A stretch of 64,000 nucleotides of DNA from JAFGBI01 sp964454025. GTDB taxonomy: Bacteria > Myxococcota_A > Polyangia > Polyangiales > Polyangiaceae. The stretch is from positions 1 to 64,000 of the forward strand of contig CAYVRP010000005.1 in NCBI GenBank assembly GCA_964454025.1, in the 5' to 3' direction. Under the pieces are notes generated by a model that saw only the letters and a list, made by a program, of their open reading frames with translations, did not search any database and was not told the origin of the DNA. This document shows, one piece after another, positions 16,762 to 25,646 of the stretch; position 1 is the first letter of the stretch; each line of letters starts with the position of its first letter. The position numbers were made by a program, and so were the translations under genes.

Positions 16762-17364
16762 CTAGGCGGTCCCTTGCCCGAGCTCGAGCTCGTAAAACGG
16801 CGCCGGGCGGTCCTTCGGCCACCAGAGGCCCGCGCCGACGTTGAGCAGGTGCTTGAGGAGGATCCCGCGGTAGTAGGAGCCGTTGCGGACGTGGATGTCG
16901 GTGTCCGTGCGCTCGAGGTCGCAGTGCTCCCGGAGATCGGCGCGGGTGGTGATCTCGAAGTAGACTAGGCCCTTGGCCATGGCGGCGATGTTGGCCACGG
17001 CGGGGGCGACGTCGGGGTCGGGCAGGTATTGCAGGACGCCCTGGCAGAGGATGAGGTCGTACCGCTTGCGGTCGCGCCAGCGGGCGATGTCCCGCTCCTG
17101 CCAGCCGAAGCGCTTGCACATCACCTTGGACACCTCGGTACCGGTGTAACGCACCGACGGGGCGTTGGCGGCGAGCCAGCGCTGCCAGTGGCCCACGCCG
17201 GCGCCGATGTCGAGGACGCTCTCGATGGAGAGCCCGTTCCAGGTGGCGAACCCAAACACGAAGCGCGCGAGCGCCGCGTGGCCCACCTCGTCGTACACGC
17301 GGGTTTCCGGGTCCTCGTAGAAGCGCCGGTAGTAGGCGGCGTCGAAGCGCCCGAAGCGGTCCAT
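16762..17364 (-). CDS. SAM-dependent class I methyltransferase
   Basis: 200 residues. The Rossmann SAM motif I is VLDIGAGVGHWQRWL; the acidic residue closing strand 2 is in YTGTEVSK; motif IV is YDLILCQGVLQYLPDP. The C-terminal half has no further recognisable domain. The substrate cannot be predicted: similar stand-alone proteins methylate small molecules or proteins. The gene starts about 210 bp from the divergent TerB-like gene and precedes the small membrane protein gene by 24 bp. Confidence 0.8.
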   Translation of the reverse strand: MDRFGRFDAAYYRRFYEDPETRVYDEVGHAALARFVFGFATWNGLSIESVLDIGAGVGHWQRWLAANAPSVRYTGTEVSKVMCKRFGWQERDIARWRDRKRYDLILCQGVLQYLPDPDVAPAVANIAAMAKGLVYFEITTRADLREHCDLERTDTDIHVRNGSYYRGILLKHLLNVGAGLWWPKDRPAPFYELELGQGTA

Positions 17365-17574
17365 GGCGGCAGTCTAGCAAGATCCCCTGGCAGGAACGGA
17401 ACGCTCCCGCACGCGCTCGGTGCCCCCGGACGCCTCAAGTGTCCGAAATTGCAGCCTATCCTGGCTGCCCCGGGTGATTGCGGGGCCGAGGGTGGGCCGG
17501 CCGGGCTGCGCGGGAGCTCCGGCGCGCTGGACGGGGGCTCGGGGGGCGCGCAGGCCGTGATATATGCCGTGGGG

Positions 17575-17973
17575 ATGACCCCGAACGAGATGAACGTCCT
17601 GAAGTCCCTGGTCGTCGTGGCCTGGGCGGACGGGCACGTCGCTGCCCCCGAAAAGAGCGTGATCGAGGGACTCCTCGGCGCCTTCGACGCCAACGAGGCC
17701 GAGGAGCGGGAGGTGCTCGATTTCGCCAGCCAGCGGCGCACGTTGCTCGCCGATATCCCGCTGGAAGCGCTCGATCGGGAGGACCGGGAGCTGCTGCTCG
17801 CGAACGCGGCCCTGCTGACCCACGCCGATGGGGTGCAGACGGCGAGCGAGAAGGCCATCCTCGACAAGCTGGTCAAGATGCTCGATCTCGGCCCCGCTGC
17901 TGCCGCCATCATCGAGGGAGCCAAGGACGGGGCGCTGGAGCTCGGCTCGAAGGTGCTGGACGATGTGGAGTGA
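17575..17973 (+). CDS. TerB-family (tellurite resistance-like) protein
   Basis: 132 residues, all-helical. It shows the TerB/DjlA-like pattern: VVVAWADGHVAAPEKSVIEGLL followed by a second ALLTHADGVQTASEKAILDKL segment, each with an acidic loop that may bind metal. Such domains occur in stress-response and membrane-associated complexes. The RBS is weak. Its last 11 bases overlap the start of the FKBP lipoprotein gene (ATG at 17963), so the two are probably translated together. Confidence 0.75.
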   Translation: MTPNEMNVLKSLVVVAWADGHVAAPEKSVIEGLLGAFDANEAEEREVLDFASQRRTLLADIPLEALDREDRELLLANAALLTHADGVQTASEKAILDKLVKMLDLGPAAAAIIEGAKDGALELGSKVLDDVE

Positions 17974-18427
17974 GCGGCGGGCGGTGGTGCTGGTGGCCGC
18001 CGGGATCCTGGCGGTCGCCTGCGGGCGGCGGGTCCCGGAGCCTGGGGCCGATCCCTGGAAGAGCACGCCCACGGAGCCCAGCGTGAAGCCGCCCGTGGTG
18101 ACCGAGCTCGTCAAGGAGGACCAGGCGCCGGGCAGCGGGGCGGCCGCGAAGGTCGGCGACCGGGTGAAGGTCCACTACACGGGGCGCCTGCTCACCGGGC
18201 AGAAGTTCGACAGCTCCCGCGATCGAGGCGACCCGTTCGAGTTTACGATCGGCAAGGGCGAGGTGATCAAGGGGTGGGACGAGGGCGTCGTCGGGATGAA
18301 GCCGGGCGGCAAGCGCAAGCTCACCATCCCCGCCGACAAGGCGTACGGCGCCACCGGCAGCCCGCCGAAGATCCCACCGAACTCACCGCTCGAGTTCGAA
18401 ATCGAGCTGCTCGAGATCGTCGAGTAG
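17963..18427 (+). CDS. FKBP-type peptidyl-prolyl isomerase lipoprotein
   Basis: 154 residues. The lipoprotein signal MWSERRAVVLVAAGILAVAC gives Cys20 as the lipidation site, followed by a Pro-rich linker to about residue 50. The FKBP domain has VKVHYTGRLLTGQKFDSSRDRG, VIKGWDEGVVGMKPGGKRKLTIP and YGATGSPPKIPPNSPLEFEIELLEI, with most drug-site aromatic residues conserved. It should catalyse cis-trans isomerisation of X-Pro bonds in the periplasm or outer envelope. It overlaps the upstream TerB-like gene by 11 bp. Confidence 0.92.
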   Translation: MWSERRAVVLVAAGILAVACGRRVPEPGADPWKSTPTEPSVKPPVVTELVKEDQAPGSGAAAKVGDRVKVHYTGRLLTGQKFDSSRDRGDPFEFTIGKGEVIKGWDEGVVGMKPGGKRKLTIPADKAYGATGSPPKIPPNSPLEFEIELLEIVE

Positions 18428-18571
18428 CGCGGCGCCCCGGCCTGGACGGTGATCGGTCGCCGGCGCGCCCCGCCGCTCCGCCCATCGGCTGATAGGGGAT
18501 ACCCGCCGTGGACGGCGCTCGCACGCTCGCGCACGGGGGGCGCCGGGGTCGGGGGCCAACCGCCGAGTGTG

Positions 18572-20317
18572 CTACGCCGGGCCGCCCGTGTAGGGGATTG
18601 CCGCCAGATCCGCCATGATGGCGGAGAAATCCTCGAACGTGAGCGCCTGCTGGGCGTCGCTCTTGGCCTGCTTCGGGTCGGGGTGCACCTCGATCATGAT
18701 CCCGTGCGCGCCCACCGCCTTCGCGGCGCGGCAGAGCGGTCGGATCCAGCGCCGCACGCCGACCCCGTGGCTCGGGTCGACCAGCACGGGCAGGTGGCTC
18801 CGCTCGCGGAGCACGGGCACCGCGGACAGATCGAGGGTGTTGCGTGTGGCCGTCTCGAAGGTGCGGATCCCGCGCTCGCAGAGGATGACGTTGGGGTTGC
18901 CCTCGGCCAGGACGTACTCGGCCGCCCCGAGCAGCTCGTCCAGGCTCGCCGAGAGGCCGCGCTTGAGTACGACCGGCTTGGGCTGCCGGCCGACGGCGCG
19001 CAACAGATCGAAGTTTTGCATGTTGCGGGCGCCGATCTGGAGGACGTCGCTCTCACGCGCGAGGCGCTCGACCTGCTCGATGCTCATCGCCTCGGTCACG
19101 ATGGGCACGCCCGTCGCGCGGCCAGCCTCGGCCAGCAGGATCACGCCCTCCCAACCGAGCCCCTGGAAGGCGTAGGGGTTGGTGCGCGGCTTGAACGCGC
19201 CCCCGCGCAGGGCGCGGGCACCCCCCGCGACGACGGCGCGGGCGGTGGCGAGGATCTGCTCGCGCGACTCCACCGAGCAGTGCCCGGCGATCACCAGGAA
19301 CTCGTCGCCGCCGATCTCGACGCCGTGGCCGAGCGGGACGCGCGTGCCTCGCGGCCGGGCCGCGCGCGCGACCTTGGGATAGGCCGCGGCGGTCGCGTCC
19401 GCCGGGGGCGGCTCGGCGCAGGTCGCGGGCGCGGTGGGCGGCGACGCGGGTGGCGGGCCGCCGAGCTCCCCCGCGCCGTAGGAGCCGAGGATCTTCAGGC
19501 TCACCGCCTCGGCCCGGAGCGCGTCGAGCGCCCGGGCCACGCGCGGCTCGGCCAGGTCCCCCTCGAGATCGACGTAGAACACCGCCTCCCAGGCCCGCCC
19601 GAGCCGGGGGCGCGACTCGAGCTTGGCGAGGTTGATGTGCGCGTCCGCCAGGATCCCGAGGCAGCGAGCCAGGGCTCCCTCCTCGTGACGCGTCGACAGC
19701 AGGAGCGAGGTCTTGCGTCGCGCTCCGAGCCCGCGCAAGCGCGCGATCTCAGGGCGGTCGCAGGCGGCGGTGAACAGCAGGAACCGCGTGAAGTTGTCGG
19801 GGTGGTCGGCGACGGAGGCGGCGAGCTCGACCAGGCCATAGAGCGCCGCGGCCTCCTTGGGGGCGATGGCCGCGTGTGAGCGGTCCTGGGCCGCTGCGAC
19901 GTCGCGCGCGGCGAGCCCCGTGTCCGCGGCCGGTATGACGCGGGCGCCGGCCAGCGTCGCGAGGAAGCGACCGCACTCGCCGAGCACCAGGGGGTGGGCG
20001 TACACCTCGCGCAGCTCCGCCAGGGTCGCGCCCGGCAGCCCGAGCAGGCGGTGATCCATGCGCCAGTCGAGCTCGACCAGGGGCACGAGATCGTACTGAG
20101 CGACCAGATCGTAGCCGTCACGGACCGTGCCCGCGATGGCGTTGTCCACCGGCAAGAGCCCCACGTCGGCGCGGCCGCTCACCACGGCGGTGGCCACCTC
20201 GCGGAAGGTCGGCGCGCCGACGGGCTCGTGCTCGATCCCTTGCTCGGCGAAGAACGTCGCGAGCGCGACGGCGGAGTGGGCCCCCGCGATGCCCTGGAAC
20301 GCGGCCTTGAGGGTCAT
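18572..20317 (-). CDS. Prephenate dehydratase-ACT-DAHP synthase fusion
   Basis: 581 residues. Residues 1-185 are a prephenate dehydratase-like domain with the catalytic TRF (177-179, NFTRF); the usual ENSxxG segment reads DNAIAG. Residues 200-285 are an ACT domain with an ESRP-type loop (LESRPRLG). A Pro/Ala linker leads to a type I-beta DAHP synthase (about 310-581) with IGARNMQNF, LKRG, CERGIRTFE, DPSHG and HPDP. The usual AGPCSVE active-site loop reads AGHCSVE here (His346 for Pro). The fusion would join the first shikimate step to the phenylalanine branch, with ACT probably sensing phenylalanine. A separate conventional pheA lies at 28778. Confidence 0.88.
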   Translation of the reverse strand: MTLKAAFQGIAGAHSAVALATFFAEQGIEHEPVGAPTFREVATAVVSGRADVGLLPVDNAIAGTVRDGYDLVAQYDLVPLVELDWRMDHRLLGLPGATLAELREVYAHPLVLGECGRFLATLAGARVIPAADTGLAARDVAAAQDRSHAAIAPKEAAALYGLVELAASVADHPDNFTRFLLFTAACDRPEIARLRGLGARRKTSLLLSTRHEEGALARCLGILADAHINLAKLESRPRLGRAWEAVFYVDLEGDLAEPRVARALDALRAEAVSLKILGSYGAGELGGPPPASPPTAPATCAEPPPADATAAAYPKVARAARPRGTRVPLGHGVEIGGDEFLVIAGHCSVESREQILATARAVVAGGARALRGGAFKPRTNPYAFQGLGWEGVILLAEAGRATGVPIVTEAMSIEQVERLARESDVLQIGARNMQNFDLLRAVGRQPKPVVLKRGLSASLDELLGAAEYVLAEGNPNVILCERGIRTFETATRNTLDLSAVPVLRERSHLPVLVDPSHGVGVRRWIRPLCRAAKAVGAHGIMIEVHPDPKQAKSDAQQALTFEDFSAIMADLAAIPYTGGPA

Positions 20318-20416
20318 GGCCGCCGGATCCTGAGGGCAAAGCGGGGGGAGCGCCAGGGGAAGGGGCGCGAGACGCGGGTCGTCCCCGTGCGCGCCCTCGA
20401 GGGGCCGCCGGGCGGG

Positions 20417-22588
20417 CTACTCGAGCAGGTCCTCCAGCCGCTCGATCATGGCCCGCGCCGCCGGAGCATAGCCCCAGTCCGGATCGGTGCGATCCGCGCC
20501 GGTGACGCGCGCGCAGATCGACGCCGGCACCGCCAGGGGGCCGAGCGCGCGCAGCACTTCGAGCTGGCGGAGGCTGGGGTAAGCCTTGCCCCAGTACTGG
20601 GTGGTGACGGACGTGGTCGACCCCGCGTCCTGGCAGAGGGGGTTGTTCGTGAAGTTCGGATCGGCCTCCTTGCAGTCGCAGGCCGCCGTGCTGTCAGCCT
20701 CGCAGACGCGGGGCTCGGCGAGCGGGTAGGTGCAGGCGAACTGCAGATCGCTCCCGGCCGCGACGGTCCGCTCGTGGCCGTTGACGGGGCTGGCGGCGCC
20801 CGCGGCCTCGGGCGGCTCGGGGGCGAGGCCGGTCACCGGGCTCGCCCCGAGCGCCGTGCGGGGTGCGATCGACTCGACCATGAACGGATCGAGCGGCGGC
20901 ACGTGGGTCGCGACGTCCCCGACGATGGCCGGCCAGAGCCCCTCGTCGTGCAGCTCGGTCGCGGTCCGATATTTCAGCGGCTCGCCCTCGGCGCCCGGCG
21001 CGGCAAGGAGCTGCCAGGGCACGCCGACGATGCCGACCACGGTCACCAGCGACGGGTCGCGCCCCCCGGCAAAGAGCGGGTTTTCGATCTCGGCGCCGTC
21101 GCTGTCGCGCACGATGGTGGGGCTGGTGAGGGCGCGGACGTAGCGCTCCGTTGGGTAGAGCAGATCGATTCCGTAGCGCCGCTTCTGGTCGAAGCAGCGG
21201 AGGTTCCTTGGATCCTCGGCGTAGCCGAGGGGGCCGAGCTGGCAGACGGGATCGTCCGCCAGCGGGGTGCAGCCCTCGGGCGGTGCGGCCTCCGCGAGCG
21301 CGCAGGAGCGGCAGCAGGGGTCGTTCGGATCCACGGTGCAGGGCTCCGAGCCGCGGGGGAGCTGGGTGCTCGCGTCGATGCCCCCGACGACGAAGCCCGG
21401 CCCGAAGTCGATCACGCTGCAGTCGTTCTCGTCGCCGAGCATCACGATGGCGAGCGCGGACGAGGGGCGCAGGAAGGCGGCGCGCTGCTCGAGCAGGGTC
21501 GTGTTGATGCCGGTGCGGACGCTCTGGTTGCTCTCGAACCGGACCTCGAGCGGTGGCTCGGGGTCGACGAGGAAGCGGTACCAGGACTCGAGCGGCGCCT
21601 CGTAGCCGCAGCCGGTGTCGCCGGCGGCGGCGACCAGCGCGGCCACCTCGGCGGCGAACGCCGCCGGATCGCTCTGGCCCGGCGGGGTCCCGAGGCCGCG
21701 GGGATCCCACTTGAGGAACCCCTGGTCCTGGTAGGTGGTGACCCCGCGCAGCGGTCCGATGAGCTCGCCGCGGTCGTCCTTCTCGGGGACGTAGAGCGAT
21801 CCCTCCGCCGGGCTGCAGATGTAGCCGCCGTGGCCGCCGAGGCTGCTGCTGACCACGCCGACGTGCAGATCGTCCACGGGCAGGATCTCGCGGGCGGAGC
21901 CGTCGGGGCAGGCCTCGTCCGGCGTGGAGGGCTCCGCGACCGTCAGCCCCTCGGCGTCGACGCAGGGCGGGTTGACGAGGCGCAGCACCACGGCCGGGAT
22001 GGCCTCGGCGAAGAGGGCCTGCTTTTCGGCCATGCTGAGCGAGTTGTCGATGACCAGGAGCAGATCGAGCTGGGTGCTCACGGACGGGTCGTCGCCCGGG
22101 TCGAAGACCCCGCCCGTGCCCTCGCCGCCCGCGGCGTTGCCGCCGGTGGCCGTCCCGCCGGTGGCGATGCCGCCCAGTCCGGAGCCGCCCGTGGCGGCGC
22201 CGCCGGTGTCGTCGCCGCCCGTGCCGTTGCCGCCCGGGGGCGTCCCGGCCGAGCCGCCCGAGGGGGTGGCCCCGCCGCCACTCTCGGCACCACCGCCCAT
22301 GGAGCCACCCGCGCCGTCCCCGGCTTCGCCACCCGTTGCGAAGCCGCTCGTGCCGCCCGTCCCGACGGCGCCTTCACCGCCGTCACCGCCACTCGGGGCG
22401 GTCGCGCCGGTGCCCGGCTCGTCGTCGCCGCCCGTCTGCTCGCCGCCGGCCCCCGGTGAGCCCTCGGGGCCGCTCTCGTCCTTGCCCCCGCAGGCGAAGA
22501 GCCCCGCGGCGAGGGCGGCGAGGGCGATCGAGCGGAGCGCCGGCGAGGACGCAAGCGGCGGGCGGGCAGGGCAGGGGCGATGAAGCAT
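20417..22588 (-). CDS. VWA-like lipoprotein with Gly-rich linker (paralogue 1)
   Basis: 723 residues; ATG at 22588 with GAGGAGG nine bases upstream. The lipoprotein signal ends at GLFAC (Cys33). A roughly 125-residue Gly/Thr/Ser linker follows. The domain then begins with LDLLLVIDNSLSMAEKQ, a von Willebrand A MIDAS (DxSxS) that would bind a divalent metal. Downstream are many conserved Cys (NDPCCRSCALAEA and CDCKE), suggesting disulfides, and NGHE/PVNGHE and VVGIVGVPWQ blocks shared with the next gene. Probably surface-exposed; the function is unknown. It is very similar along its length to the protein at 22745, so the pair is a tandem duplication. Confidence 0.82.
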   Translation of the reverse strand: MLHRPCPARPPLASSPALRSIALAALAAGLFACGGKDESGPEGSPGAGGEQTGGDDEPGTGATAPSGGDGGEGAVGTGGTSGFATGGEAGDGAGGSMGGGAESGGGATPSGGSAGTPPGGNGTGGDDTGGAATGGSGLGGIATGGTATGGNAAGGEGTGGVFDPGDDPSVSTQLDLLLVIDNSLSMAEKQALFAEAIPAVVLRLVNPPCVDAEGLTVAEPSTPDEACPDGSAREILPVDDLHVGVVSSSLGGHGGYICSPAEGSLYVPEKDDRGELIGPLRGVTTYQDQGFLKWDPRGLGTPPGQSDPAAFAAEVAALVAAAGDTGCGYEAPLESWYRFLVDPEPPLEVRFESNQSVRTGINTTLLEQRAAFLRPSSALAIVMLGDENDCSVIDFGPGFVVGGIDASTQLPRGSEPCTVDPNDPCCRSCALAEAAPPEGCTPLADDPVCQLGPLGYAEDPRNLRCFDQKRRYGIDLLYPTERYVRALTSPTIVRDSDGAEIENPLFAGGRDPSLVTVVGIVGVPWQLLAAPGAEGEPLKYRTATELHDEGLWPAIVGDVATHVPPLDPFMVESIAPRTALGASPVTGLAPEPPEAAGAASPVNGHERTVAAGSDLQFACTYPLAEPRVCEADSTAACDCKEADPNFTNNPLCQDAGSTTSVTTQYWGKAYPSLRQLEVLRALGPLAVPASICARVTGADRTDPDWGYAPAARAMIERLEDLLE

Positions 22589-22744
22589 GGTCGGGGATCC
22601 TCCTCGGGTTTCCAGCGCATCATACGCGACCCCGCCGCCCTGTTCTCCCGCGGGCGGCCGGCTTCCCGGTTCGACCCGGAAGCGGGAAGGCCCGGCGCTG
22701 TCCGCGCCGGGCCCGTCGCCCCGCCCCCCCACGCTCCGTCAGCG

Positions 22745-24682
22745 TTAGGGGCTCGCCAGCACGCCTCGCAGCCGGTCCAGCAGCGACTCGGTCACGGGGT
22801 CGTAGCCGTAGCTCGGATCGCTGGGGTCGTCTGTCACGCGGGGGCAGATCGAGGCGGGCACCGCGAGCGGGCCAAGCCGGCGCATCACCTCGAGCTGGCG
22901 CAGCCCCGGGTACGCCTTGGCGAAGTACTGGGTGGTCCCCACCAGTTCCGAGCCGGGGGCCTGGCAGAGCGGCTTGGTCGCAAGATTCATGTCGCCCACC
23001 TTGCAGTCGCAGGCTCCGGTCACTTCATCCGTGCACTCGCGCGCTTGGTTGAGCGGGATGGTGCACGCGTACTGCAGATTGCCGCCATCGGTGACGACGA
23101 ACTCGTGGCCGTTGACGGGGCTCGCGCCGCCGACGGCGTCGGGATCCTCCGGGGCGAGGCCGGTCACCGGGCTCGGCCCGAGCGCGGTGCGAGGTTCGAC
23201 CGACTCGACCATGAACGGGTCGAGCGGCGGCTCGTAATCGGCGGGGCGGCCGACGATCGCGGGCCAGAGCCCCTCCTGGTGGAGTTGCGCCGCCGGCTTG
23301 AACCGGAGCGGCAGCTCCTCGGACTGGGAGCGAGCGAGGAGCTGCCAGGGCACGCCGACGATCCCGACCAGGGTGACGAGCGACGGATCGCGGCCCCCGG
23401 CGAAGAGGGGGTTATCGACCTCGGCGCCGTCGCGGTCGCGGACGATGGTGGCGCGGGTGAGCCCGCGGACGTAGCGCTCCGTCGGGTACAGCAGATCGAG
23501 ACCGAAGCGGCGCTTCTGTTCGAAGCAGCGGAGGTTCGCGTTCTCCTCGTAGTTGCTGAACGGACCGGCCATGCAGCTCGGATCCCGACTCAGCTCCTCG
23601 CAGCCCTCGGGGGGCTCGGCCTCTGCGAGCGCGCAGCTCCGGCAGCAGGGGTCGTTCGGATCCGAGGCGCAAGCCGAGGTCCCGCGCGGCAGCTTGCCGC
23701 CCGCCGTCGCCCCGGCGACGTAGAAGCCGAACCCCTCGTCGAGCACGGAGCAGTCGTTTTCGTCCGTCAGCATCACGATGGCGACGGCGGAGTCGGGCCG
23801 CAGGAACGCCTCCCGTTGCTGTAGAAGGTTGGTGTTGATGCCATCGCGCACGCTCTCGCTGCCGTTGTTGATCACCTGGGTCGGCGGCTCCGGGTCGACG
23901 AGGAAGCGGTACATCGCTTCGAGCGGCGCCTCGTAGCCGCAGCCGGTTTCGCCGGTCGCCGCCACGATGGCCTCGAGGTCAGTGACGAGCGTCTTCAGAT
24001 CGGTGGTGGTGCCGGGCTCTCTGTGGTTTTCGGGGCGCGTGTCCCAGGCGAGGAAGCCGAGGTCCAGGAACGAGGGGGCTCCGCGAAGCTCCGCGATGAG
24101 CTCGCCCCGGTCGTCCTTCTCGGGCGTGTATGTCGTCCCCTCCGCGGGGGTGCAGGCGATCCCGCCGTGCCCGCCGAGGCTCGAGCTGATGACGCCAACG
24201 TGCATGTCTCGCACGGGGCTGAATTCCAGCTCAGTGCCCGCGGGGCAGCCTGTTCCGTCGTTCGGCGTCAGGTTGCCGCGCTCGTCCCTGCAGTACGGAT
24301 CGAGCAGCCGCGACACCAGGTTCGGGACGGCCTCGAGCAGGAGCTGTTGCTTGTCGGCCATGCCGATGGAGTTGTCGATCACGAAGAGCAGATCGAGCCG
24401 CTCGCTCCGGGCCTGGGCCGCCGGCTCGAAGACGTCCGGGAGCGCGTCGCTGCTCGACGTCCCGCCGCCCTCGCCGGAGGGCGCGCCACCCTCCTCGGTC
24501 GGGGACGGGTCGGCGCCGCCCGTCGCGGGATCGCTCGTGACGTCTCCGAGCGAGGTCGGCTCACCGCAGGCGGCGAGGGTGAGCGCGCCCAGCACGGTGC
24601 GGAGGGCGCCCGACCCCGCGCGAAGGCGCGCGCGCGGGTGGTGGCGGACGGTGGATGGACCGGTGGCGTGGAGGCGTGGCAT
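22745..24682 (-). CDS. VWA-like lipoprotein (paralogue 2)
   Basis: 645 residues; ATG at 24682 with GGGAGAGGGAGA upstream. The signal ends at LTLAAC (Cys39), and the linker is shorter than in paralogue 1. The domain begins LDLLFVIDNSIGMADKQQ, so the MIDAS third position is Gly rather than Ser (DxSxG), which may weaken metal binding. It shares with paralogue 1 GVISSSLGGHGG, VIVMLTDENDCSV-type strands, NDPCCRSCALAEAEPPEGC, GLDLLYPTERYVRGLT and VGIVGVPWQLLA. Both genes have the same orientation, separated by 156 bp, and probably arose by duplication with divergence of the linker. Confidence 0.82.
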   Translation of the reverse strand: MPRLHATGPSTVRHHPRARLRAGSGALRTVLGALTLAACGEPTSLGDVTSDPATGGADPSPTEEGGAPSGEGGGTSSSDALPDVFEPAAQARSERLDLLFVIDNSIGMADKQQLLLEAVPNLVSRLLDPYCRDERGNLTPNDGTGCPAGTELEFSPVRDMHVGVISSSLGGHGGIACTPAEGTTYTPEKDDRGELIAELRGAPSFLDLGFLAWDTRPENHREPGTTTDLKTLVTDLEAIVAATGETGCGYEAPLEAMYRFLVDPEPPTQVINNGSESVRDGINTNLLQQREAFLRPDSAVAIVMLTDENDCSVLDEGFGFYVAGATAGGKLPRGTSACASDPNDPCCRSCALAEAEPPEGCEELSRDPSCMAGPFSNYEENANLRCFEQKRRFGLDLLYPTERYVRGLTRATIVRDRDGAEVDNPLFAGGRDPSLVTLVGIVGVPWQLLARSQSEELPLRFKPAAQLHQEGLWPAIVGRPADYEPPLDPFMVESVEPRTALGPSPVTGLAPEDPDAVGGASPVNGHEFVVTDGGNLQYACTIPLNQARECTDEVTGACDCKVGDMNLATKPLCQAPGSELVGTTQYFAKAYPGLRQLEVMRRLGPLAVPASICPRVTDDPSDPSYGYDPVTESLLDRLRGVLASP

Positions 24683-24719
24683 GTCTCCCTCTCCCTTCGG
24701 GTGCTGGGGCCGGATGGGC

Positions 24720-25646
24720 CTAGGGTGGATCGCTGAAGCTCGCCACGCCCGACGGGAGGTCCGGCGTGGCCGCAGGGGGTTCGGGGGGAGCGGGCGCCGC
24801 CGCGGGGGGCGCCGCCCGGGCGAGGAGAGCGCGGGCGCGCGCGGCGTGGGGGCTCCGCGGGTGGCGCGCGAGGTAGGCCCGGGCGGCCGCGGCCGTGGCG
24901 GCGCCGTCACCGCGCATGGCCACCGCCTCGAGCGCCAGGAGCTCCGCCTCGGGGACGAGCGTGCCGGCCGCGAACCGCGCCCGGTAGGCAAGCAGCTCTC
25001 GCTCTGCCCCCGGCGCGTCGCCGGCGCGCAGCGCCGCGCGGATCCGATCGACGGCGGCGATCTCCTCCGCGATGGTGCCGCGCGGCGCCGAGGGGGCCGC
25101 GACGGGCGTGGCCTCGGGGGTCGGTTCCGCCGTCGCGCGCGCCTGTTGGTCGAACGTGCGCGGCACCGGGCTCGCGGTCAGGGGCGCGGCGGGTTCGACG
25201 ATCGCTGCCTGCGCGCCGGGGCGCGCCCCGGGGGCGACGAACGGGGCGCTGGCCTCGCTCACCAGGGCGGTCGAGCCGAGCCCGACGAGCAGCCCCGCGC
25301 CGAGCCACTTGCTCACCGTCGCGAGCCCCAGGGCCGTCGCACCGCTCGTGCCCGCGCCGGCCGCACCCGCTAGCGCGGCCCCGGGCGCCGCCACCGCGCC
25401 GGCCGTGGCGCTGCCGCCGAGCGTCCCGATGGCGCCGGTGCCCGTCGCGCTCGCGGTGCCGCCGCTGGCCGCCTGCGCGGTGCTCGCCGTCAGACCGATC
25501 GCGGCGGCCGTGCCCGCGAGCCCCGCGACGCCCAGCAGCTCGAGGAGCTGCTCTCGCGCCCCGGGCGCGGGGCGGTCGTCGCCCGCCGAGCCGAGCAGCT
25601 CGCGCTCGAGGTCGTCGCCGTCGTGGCGCAGCCGCAGCGGGTCCAT
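24720..25646 (-). CDS. Putative transmembrane anti-sigma factor with TPR-like tail
   Basis: 308 residues from ATG 25646, which has AGGAGA six bases upstream and overlaps the sigma stop by one base; the preceding GTG at 25649 is possible. The N-terminal 35 residues are charged (LRLRHDGDDLERELLG). Two hydrophobic Ala/Gly-rich stretches follow (about 37-60 and 108-130), then a Pro/Ala linker and a C-terminal helical region that looks like tetratricopeptide repeats (IRAALRAGDAPGAERELLAY, ...AAARAYLARHPRSP). The anti-sigma role is inferred from its place directly after an ECF sigma gene; no zinc-binding anti-sigma motif is seen. Confidence 0.65.
   Translation of the reverse strand: MDPLRLRHDGDDLERELLGSAGDDRPAPGAREQLLELLGVAGLAGTAAAIGLTASTAQAASGGTASATGTGAIGTLGGSATAGAVAAPGAALAGAAGAGTSGATALGLATVSKWLGAGLLVGLGSTALVSEASAPFVAPGARPGAQAAIVEPAAPLTASPVPRTFDQQARATAEPTPEATPVAAPSAPRGTIAEEIAAVDRIRAALRAGDAPGAERELLAYRARFAAGTLVPEAELLALEAVAMRGDGAATAAAARAYLARHPRSPHAARARALLARAAPPAAAPAPPEPPAATPDLPSGVASFSDPP

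Noticed and set aside
22078..22623. Possible extra gene on the minus strand (181 codons) over the linker of the VWA lipoprotein
   Set aside because: It is a frame shift of the Gly-rich linker code, which gives Arg/Pro/Ala strings in the other frames.
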